Assembly: GCA_025526935.1 (NCBI GenBank)
Contig: JAHLKD010000016.1
Span: 372,001-436,000 of the forward strand
Source of the DNA: Cladochytrium replicatum
Lineage: Eukaryota > Chytridiomycota > Chytridiomycetes > Cladochytriales > Cladochytriaceae
DNA: 64,000 bases
Direction: 5' to 3'
Part shown: positions 56,447 through 64,000 of the stretch, piece by piece
Layout: each line of letters starts with the position of its first letter
Position numbering within the stretch: position 1 is the stretch's first letter
Position numbers and translations under genes: made by a program
The notes under the pieces: model-generated
Seen by the model: only the letters and a program-made list of their open reading frames with translations
Databases searched by the model: none
What the model was told of the DNA's origin: nothing

Positions 56447-57204
56447 TTACTTGACCAAACAAAGCGCATACTTTTCCCCCTCGCCCAAAGCAACAGCTCC
56501 ATTCTGATAAAAAGCTACCGCGCTCTTTCCATAAGTGTCCGAGTTCCACGATGCAACCCACACAATGTTCGCCGGGTTCTGCAAGAACGCCATCAGCTCG
56601 TCCTTGTTCTCAGTCGTCGCGGCCACAATCGTGCCTCCGATCTCCGTACACGCCGCCGCCGCCGATTCCTGAGGCACCATCGTCTTGCTCAGTGCGTATT
56701 TGGACTTGATCAACGCTACGTTGCCTTGGCACAGGACGCTGTACCTGTCGTTTTCGCCGTACTCACCGATGACGGAGCCAGATTCCCCGTAAAACAAGAG
56801 CGCGGACTTGCCGTACGTGTTGGTGTCCCACGAGGCGATCCAGAGCGGATCCTTGATCTTGCAGGTTTTGGTGGCTTGTTGGGCCGCGAGAGTGTTTTCG
56901 CTGGTGATCTCGGCGAGGAAGGCGCCCAAGAATCGACAAACGACCTTTAAGATCAATGCCTTAGAAACTAATGAGGGAGACGAATTGTGGGACCTACTGA
57001 GGCGTACTTGGCCTTGATAACACCAGCGCTTGCTGTAACAGCGAAGAAACCCGAGGCACTGCAAGTGACGGAGGATAGCAGCTGGTCCGTAGTTGGATCA
57101 ACCTCCCCACATGTTCCTCCAGTTCCACCTCCTGCCGCAGCTGGTGGGAAGCAGAAAGTTGCCAACGATGTCAAGATGATGGGCAAGGCAATGTTGAAGC
57201 GCAT
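56447..57204 (-). CDS. Small secreted protein with two W-x-S-W modules (paralog 2)
   Basis: Exons 57204-56998 and 56944-56447 (53-nt intron, phase 0), 234 residues. The signal peptide MRFNIALPIILTSLATFCFP leads into a Gly-rich stretch and a Cys-containing first region, then the modules WIASWDTNTYGKSALLFYG (ending YSVLCQG) and WVASWNSDTYGKSAVAFYQ (ending YALCLVK). Motif spacing and intron position resemble paralog 1, so a tandem gene duplication on top of an internal module duplication is likely. It lies 297 bp upstream of paralog 1 on the same strand. Confidence 0.85.
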
Positions 57205-58056
57205 CTTTCTTTGTTTGTGATCTCAGCAGTATTGAAAGGAAGATCAACTACTTAGGATGTTGATTGCAACTGTAATTACGGATTGACCAGTGCGTTTTGA
57301 TTGAGGTTCTTTTTTTAGAGTGTTGGGCTGAATAAACTTCATAGATCGCGAACTCCACACTCTTTTCCGTCATCCTGAAACAAATTGTGGCATTGTGGCT
57401 AAACAAACTTGCGCACCAGAAAAACCACGAGATTCCATCTGGCGAGAAACTTGGAATGATGCGTAAGAAAATAATGAAAGAAGAAAACAAACTTTTCGAA
57501 AGAGAAGTGAAGCCATTCAACACTTAAATCGCCACGCCCGGCAAAAGAATGATGCTGAAGCATAACATAACACACAGCAATCCGAGCATACACAACACAA
57601 ACACAAGAGTAGCTGGTTTCCAAATGCTTTTCATTTCATTCACGTTTGAGTCAGTTGACAATGGGCAAATGCAGTTTTAGCAACGAACTCGACACATCCC
57701 ACCACAAACGGCGCACCAGCGAAGATTGAATATCATGCAAAACATATAGAAAAATCAGCACAATACAAACTTGCCGCTAAGAGTTACATCCGCCTCTCCC
57801 ACCAAAACGAAATAAAGACGACAAAACCGCACAGCAAAAAAAGTGGAAGAGGGGGTACATAGTAGAAAACCCGGAGGAAATGGTACCCAGAAAATTGAAA
57901 ACAAAAGAACAAGGGACTGTCTAGATGTGATTGTGTGTTGTGTGTATCGTTCGGAAATTGTCATCCTCCGTCTTGAAAAAAAGTTTTTGCCGTTGCGAGC
58001 GAGAAATAGATACTTGACCCGTCCGACACAAAATTTCAAAATGGAGTTACCCGAAA
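57205..58056. other. 850-bp intergenic region, nothing recognised
   Basis: This lies between the start of secreted paralog 2 and the end of the kelch-SH3 gene. AT-rich; open frames are short and lack features. It presumably contains the paralog 2 promoter. Confidence 0.5.
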
Positions 58057-60321
58057 TTATGCGTTGAGCGAAGGAGCGAGCTGCACCGTCAAACTCAGCG
58101 GGAAGAACCCTGTGACACCAGTCGTCCTGTTGGTTCCCTTTGCCCAGTGGTCTACAAAAAATGCATAAGCCGGTGAAATAAATCAAACTCAACTCGAAAA
58201 TTTACCTGGGTAGCTCTCAATCACGTCCACCAAGTCACCCATTCCCAACTGAAGCTCGTCGTCCAAGTTGGGGTTGTACGCCCTCAACACTTGCACGAGC
58301 ACCTTCTTCTGAGCCTGTTGTGGGGCAACGCTCTCGTCCAATGCCGCTCCGGCCGCGACGCCTGCACCAGCAGCTGCACCGTCCAGCAACCCGATGTTGT
58401 CATTGCCAGGTGCAACACCTCCATCGGGAGCAAACGGACCTCCGTAGTAGCTCGGAATGCCTGCGCTTTGCGTTGTGTGCACGGAGGTCATAGTGCCCTG
58501 AGTAGCCTGAGCTGCACTCCACGATACGGGAGGTTGGGATGCGGGTACCATCGACGGTGTACCCATCTGTTGCATTTGCGGCGAAAGCATGGGGATGCCG
58601 CCCGGAACCAAAGCGTTCTGCATCATCGGAGTGCCGCCTTGTGGGATAATCGGCACCGCAGTGGTGAGGGTGTATCGTTGGCCATTGGGATCGATTAGTG
58701 TGTACTCGTTTGACCTCGGTGGAATGACGAACTGTTGTCCGGGAGACTCGATCGGTGGGGGCGGAGCGACAAAGTCGGGAGTAAAGGGGGCAAATTGCGG
58801 CGTTGGTTGGAATGACTGAACCGGGTTCTGGAATGTCGCCGCAGAACCCGCCAAAGATCCTGGGGCGCTGCTCTGGTTTGATCCACCGATGTTCTTGTTC
58901 ACCACAAACGAGGACTGAGGTGCAGAACGTCGCTTTCCTTTCCTCAAGAAGAGGATAACTCCAGCAGCAACTGCTCCCAATACGATGACACCTCCTGCAA
59001 CACCAATTCCAATGATAGCACCTTGACTAAGACCACCAGTACCAGTGTTGTTATTATTGTTGTTGTTGGGGTCGGTGCTGTTCGTCGACGGGTTGTTGGC
59101 TGGACTTGTACCAAGCCAATCAGACATCTTTCCGGTGCCACCATTTACCGCCTTTGACGACACAGTCGGGTCAAACCACGTCAAAGTTTCAAGATCAAGC
59201 GCCGCCATGACTTTCCCGGCATTATACAAACTAGTTGCTCTATCCGGAGGTGCGTAGAGCCCAACTGCATACATTGTGCTACCAATCACAGTGCATTGAG
59301 GTGGGCGGAAACCAGGGATGGGGAAGGCTGCGCTGTCATCCGCTTTCTGTTTGTCCGATTTGTTCATCCAGTACCAGCTGCCTGACGCATCTTGGTAGAG
59401 CACATAAAGATCGGTGTATGCTGTGGCGAGACTCATATCGTTCACATTCGCGTTGCTTGTAAGATACCCGCCGTACAGAACAAATCTGTCGGCAACTGAA
59501 CAGGTAGAATTGTGTCAGTTCTCACCAAGAAAACCAAACCTGAAAAACGTACGTGCGAAAAGGCAAGGAGAATCGCGCCTCTCCGGGACAACACCGTTGA
59601 CTGTGACCTTTGGCCATGTTTGCCCTTCAGTTGAGAACGCAGCCACAGAGCCGATAGCCGGAGCAGTGTCGCGGGAGGCGCCACCATTGCCAACTTTGTA
59701 AAAACCTCCAGCCATCACAGCAAGAGAAGTCGTGGGGTTGTACGCGGCTGTTGAGTAAAGGGCATTTGCATAAAGCCTTCCACCAAGAACCCATTCATTT
59801 CTAGGTGGAGGATAGTAAAGGAACGTTTGATTGGTGAATGCTGACGGCGAACCACCACCGGTGACGACCAAGGCCCCGTTCCATACAAAGTAGGAAGAGC
59901 CTTGCGCGGTCGGAGATGGTGCAGGTCCCTTCGGTGTGAAACGGCTCCATCCAAGAGGCTCAACAAACGAGTACTGCCAGATAGCACCAGAGTCCGCATT
60001 GTGGAAAAGGTAGAATGCATCACCGATAATACCACCGGACGGATAGTAAGCAGCGGCGATGGGGATGGAAGTGCCGGTACGAGATATAAGGGTCCACGTT
60101 TTGGCTTCCACATCGAACTTCCAAAACTCTGGCGAACCGACAGTCCCTGGGTTGGAAGTTGCGTTAGCACCGTACGAGAAGCCACCGTACAGGTAAACGT
60201 TGTTTTTGTAGTTGGAAATGATAGGGGAGCGAAGCCATTGTGGAGCGGTGTCTCGCTGGGCAGTGACGGGTAGCATGCATAGAGCAGCGAGGGAGCAGAG
60301 GGCGAGGAAGAGCGATGGCAT
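58057..60321 (-). CDS. Kelch-ectodomain, single-TM, SH3 surface protein
   Basis: The signal peptide MPSLFLALCSLAALCMLPVT starts at ATG 60321. An ectodomain of kelch-like beta-propeller repeats follows (NNVYLYGGFSYG, ALVVTGGGSPS, SLAVMAGGFYKVG, RFVLYGGYLTS, TVIGSTMYAVG). An Asn-rich stalk and one membrane helix (IIGIGVAGGVIVLGAVAAGV) with a basic stop-transfer KGKRR come next. A Pro/Gln-rich cytosolic tail leads to a C-terminal SH3 domain (VLRAYNPNLDDELQLGMGDL and, after a last intron, DHWAKGTNRTTGVTGFFPLS). Another intron lies near 59550-59490. The layout suggests a surface receptor or adhesin linked to the actin cortex through SH3 ligands. No ligand is known. Confidence 0.88.
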
Positions 60322-60743
60322 TATGGAAAGGGGTACGCCTTCACAGCGGAGTCTATGTTCTATGTAGAGCTGTGGCCAGCACTCAGACCAGCGATTCCCT
60401 TCGCAGGTGTGTGGAAGGGATGGGCAGGCAAAAGAATGTCTGGTGGCAGGGCAGAGAGAATTTGACTGATCGCTAGAAAAAACTAGAGGCTGAGCAACTG
60501 TCCAGCATGGCAGATCTTAAAGCCACACACTCGTCACTTTGAGAAATGGGAGCTCTTTTGTTTGGCTTTTAAAGCGTTTGCCCTTTACGATTCTCAGTCT
60601 TGTTCATAAATATAGAAATCTTTCAAGTTTTGTAGCTTGAGGCTGTCATCTATACCCATAATCCACACCAATCATCATCTGTCTCTTGATGAGAACTAAC
60701 CTTGGATCTCCTCCCACTTGGGCCCACTTCTCAAAGTTTACAA
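60322..60743. promoter_or_regulatory. 420-bp divergent intergenic region
   Basis: Separates the kelch-SH3 gene from the FERM gene, which run in opposite directions. It presumably carries both promoters. No site assigned and no ORF with features. Confidence 0.4.
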
Positions 60744-63700
60744 ATGAAGAAAAATACACCAAAGGTCCCACAAAAGCCCGCTCCACCAGCGAGAGCCGAG
60801 ACAAGGAAGGGCCGTCAAGATGATTCAAACACAGCCCTTTGGCGACCTCCATTACAGAGGCATCTCACCAAAGATAAAAAAGTCCACCACATAACAATTC
60901 GAGTTCGCATATTCGCCGGTGATATCATTCACGACTTCAACGCAAAGTTTCAGCCATCAAAACATTTGCCGGCACAGGCCGTATGCGACGTCATTGCTAA
61001 ACGTGAGGGATTGTCGGATCATGCGAAAACAATGTTTGCACTTTGGGTCGTTGGAAGAGACTTGGGTGGGTTCCCTTTTCACCGAAAACATTTTGCTTAA
61101 CCCTCCTGAACACTGATATTTTAAGAGTTGCAACTACGACCAAACTTGAACTTGTTTGACTTTATCCCAAAGTGGCATGTCTGGTAAATTTTCGCTGCAA
61201 AGGAACAGCAGCTCTCTCATGGTATTTTCACCATTGCAGGATGCAGAAGTACACTCATTTGCCCGAGTGCAAGACCGCAACGCATCCGACAAACCGTCAC
61301 TGGTTTGTTTTCCGTCGGGAGGCGTTGTTTTCAAAAACTCTCGAGCGGAAGGTGACAGAGGAGAACGCTATCAAATTATTCTATGGAGAGGTAAGCCATG
61401 TTGCCTTGTTTTATTAGAAAGGGTAATCTAAAGTGGGGTTCGAAGGCGAAGCATAATGTAACTTCCGGGCGGTATCCTTGTACAGAGGAGGATGTTGTTA
61501 CTCTCGCGGCCCTACAGCTTCAGTCAGCAACCGGAGATCACGATTCCTCAAAACATTACACAGGATATTTGACGTGAGTCTAAAACATTCAACCCTTTCT
61601 CATGTCTTACATGCTGGAAAACAGAGGCGAGAATGTGTTGGAACAGTACATACCTGCATATATGATAAAGAAACTCTCACGGCACGACTGGGAAGTTGCA
61701 ATCTTCGATGAGCACTTAAAGTTCAAAGGCAAATCGAGCGCCATTGCAAAGTTGCTGTGGGTTATTTCATCTACGGACAGTCCATATTGCTGACAGACCT
61801 TTCCAGTTATCTTCAATACGTTCGACAATGGAGCTTCTACGGTGCGACATTCTTTCCCATTTCCCAAGAGATTCCGCCAGAGGGGTTTTTTGAATTCCGA
61901 ACAAAAGCAGTTTTGTTGGGCGTTACAACCGAACATCTGATGATTATCGACTTGGACAAGCATGTAGGATGCTATTAGCGAAATATTTTGGGTGATGGTT
62001 GTTGACACGCTCATTCTTTCAGAAACTTGTTTTTGAGATAAGCTGGCATGATGCCACATGGTCCTTTTCCAGCGACATGTTTATCATCAAGTATACAAAG
62101 CCAGGCAACAAAGAAGCCCAGATGCGGCTAATTACCCCACAGGCGCCCATCATCCACAATGTTAGTCAACGAGCAAATCATTTACTCAAAAAGGTTGCAG
62201 TGCTGTTGGAAGAATTGAGGCGACAGCAAGAATTGCAGGCATCCCTCAATCCATCTCAGAAAGTCACACCTTCTCCATCAGTAGATCACCAGGCACAGAG
62301 CTCAGCAAATCAGAAACAAGACAAATCCTCTCAAAATAATGGAACAGACCCTCCAATCCCGACTGCACCGCCTCCAGCTTTGCTGAAAGACAGACTGACT
62401 ATGTCTGTTTCCGGAGTGAAAGCATTGGAACGACCAATCAGTGGGATAGATAAGATACAACCGATTCCTGCAGCAAACGAAGGCTCCGAAGCAGAGACAA
62501 ACATTTCTCCAATGACGATCACTGGCGAACAAGTGAATGTTGACGATTTGGAGATCCCAAAGCCGGCCAACTTCAAGCGGAATACTCTTAAACCGCGTCC
62601 ACTCAGCATCACTGTCACCCCTCTCTCTGGTGTGTTTTCGCCAACAAGCCCTGGTGGTCCGAATCGTACGCAATCGGTAAGACGTGCGACGAATTCACCC
62701 TTACCGTACGAGCAAATGCACATCGATGAGGTCATCAACGAAGTCAAAGCTAACCGCCTGGGGTCAGCGGTAGACAAGGAAGTGCTGAAGGAGGAGGCCC
62801 ACGAACCGAGAGATGAAACGGGTAGTGGAATCGACTGGAGATTGAGTGGCAGAGAAAAGCGGAGATCGAGGATTGGCTCTATGGACGAAGGAACGGATAG
62901 TCCAAGACGGTCAAGGTTGAGCCAGAAAGGCTCCTACGAAGAAGGCGACTCTCTAACCGATCCAGGCACGAACAACACGCAGACCAAGGCCGACGCGGAA
63001 ACTGCAATGAGGCTCTCAGTCTCTCGACCTAAGCCAACACAGAAACCTGAGGAGACCATGCGGCAGCTGGAGCTTGCGCTGAGGGCGATCAGCATGGATA
63101 TTCCTCCCGAGGGGAGTGCATCACATTTTGACTTACCGGCTGCGATTTCAGAGGAGAGCCGTGATTCCAGCTTTATTTTCGATCGACAAGGGAGCGGTGA
63201 AGATCCAAGAGCGTCGCAAACTGTGGATCAAGGGCCCATTAATGTCAACAGACAAGAGTCCAAGCGGGTTTCATCAACCGGAATGTTGGAGGTTCCAACT
63301 GCGGAATCGCTTCGAGCAATTAGACGGGGAAATTCCACTAGTAACAATGCACCAAGTGTCCGCAAACCTGCAAACTTACCTTCTGGATTTATACCGATAA
63401 CATTGGATGTGATAAATCAACCGATCAGTTCATCAGCGATTGAGGAAATAAAGATCTTGGTTCAAAATTCGGGAATCAACCCTCAGGATGACGATTCTTC
63501 AAACCAAGCAGAACAAATAGCTTTAAACGAAGAAGCTGAAAATGAGAGTGAATCGGAAGACGTGGATTTGGGACAAGGAAATTACACCATTCAGGAACTT
63601 GATCTACACTCAAAGAAATTTGGAAGGGAACAGTCGGCGAGATCCCAAGAAAGGCGAGAAACAATGAAAATAGCAATAAAGGAAGAGGCGGAATCTGAGA

Positions 63701-64000
63701 TTGCATCGGAAGAAGTGGGTCCCGACCATGTAAACCACACAGTTCAGGATATGGATCAAGAAGAATGTGAATGCACAACAGGTTTTGAAAACTCAACGGC
63801 AGACCATGGCAGCGGCAGCGAACAGTCTGTGAGGCCACAACCAAAGCTTCCCCTGGAGACAGCCCACCAAAGTGCGGTTTCAGAAATAGTTGCAGCATAC
63901 ACCTCGCATTCATCTCCAACATCGATTCGATCGCAGCCAACTTCATCACCGAAGCAGCAGTTCCGACCGACTTCAAATATACGCGTCCCACCTGAATTGA
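60744..64000 (+). CDS. FERM-domain protein, C-terminus outside window
   Basis: ATG 60744 (MKKNTPKVPQKPAPPAR) is the first usable start. After a basic, Pro-rich lead comes a FERM-like module spread over several exons: HITIRVRIFAGDIIHDFNAK with DVIAKREGLSDHAKTMFALW (F1), HWFVFRREALFSK, TEEDVVTLAALQLQSATGDH and EQYIPAYMIKKL (F2), and WSFYGATFFPISQEIP, EHLMIIDLDKH, EISWHDATWSFSSDMFIIKY (F3, PTB-like). From about 62230 to 64000 a continuous open frame encodes a Ser/Glu/Pro-rich disordered tail and is still open at the last base. FERM domains bind membrane proteins and phosphoinositides; animal relatives (KRIT1/FRMD-like, talin-type) link adhesion receptors to the cortex. The exact relative is not settled. 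Confidence 0.82.

Noticed and set aside
57755-58192. Minus-strand 145-codon open frame at the end of the kelch-SH3 gene
   Set aside because: It runs in another frame through the SH3 final exon and 3' flank, and has no start in a sensible context.
1-64000. CRISPR arrays, rRNA, prophage or plasmid origins
   Set aside because: No regularly spaced repeats of CRISPR type, no rRNA-like sequence and no bacterial operons seen; all supported genes are eukaryotic. tRNA genes were not recognised by eye, and a covariance-model scan would be needed to exclude them.

Overview
The window is nuclear DNA of an early-diverging, probably flagellated (chytrid-like) fungus. The evidence is eukaryotic gene structure with many very short introns (about 47-70 nt, GT..AG, often ending AAG), fungal-type housekeeping genes (SPT5 with TPAW nonapeptides, NOP14, NPL4, PNS1-type transporter, OMA1, ALG10), a centrin-binding Sfi1-like repeat protein, and animal-like pieces typical of chytrids (SLMAP-like FHA protein, FERM protein, a kelch-TM-SH3 surface protein). 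Genes lie on both strands with gaps often under 120 bp. I assigned splice sites by eye from frame continuity and family resemblance. Several chains are exact (SPT5, uS8, both secreted paralogs), others approximate.

Layout. 297-6265 is a Ty1/copia LTR retrotransposon with 95-bp LTRs and a perfect 5-bp target duplication. It is dead: pol has several frame breaks and the RT motif reads YVDN. Beside it lies a possible gene remnant (6340-7008, minus). Next come an EF-hand protein (7014-7891), SPT5 (11424-7967, minus, 11 exons), a PSMG3-like proteasome chaperone with an apparent frameshift (11522-12150), an unrecognised 1067-residue protein (15636-12373, minus), the Sfi1-like protein (16340-20970), OMA1 (22696-21117, minus) and, 33 bp away and divergent, a SNAPC4-like Myb protein (22730-24792).

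The middle holds a PNS1/CTL transporter (27170-24903, minus), a PC-esterase-type type II membrane protein (29085-27671, minus), NPL4 (29186-31496), a membrane LRR protein (31707-33835), a 2.3-kb gene-poor tract containing a decayed partial copy of the LRR gene's 3' end, ribosomal protein uS8 (36655-36145, minus), a RhoGAP (40735-37256, minus), mitochondrial uS12 (41422-40853, minus), NOP14 (44578-41488, minus), ALG10 (44630-46439) and arginyl-tRNA synthetase with two candidate starts (46580-49218).

The right part holds a Bin3/MePCE methyltransferase (49803-51017), two poorly resolved ORF chains each broken by one in-frame TAG (51039-52313), an SLMAP-like tail-anchored FHA protein (55256-52912, minus), a tandem pair of small secreted proteins built from a duplicated W-x-S-W-x-x-x-T-Y module (56150-55475 and 57204-56447, minus), a kelch-TM-SH3 surface protein (60321-58057, minus) and a FERM-domain protein that runs off the end (60744-64000). 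The last three regions form a small cluster of secreted, surface and cortical proteins. They are the best place to look for undescribed biology; I saw no CRISPR, plasmid, phage or bacterial operon.
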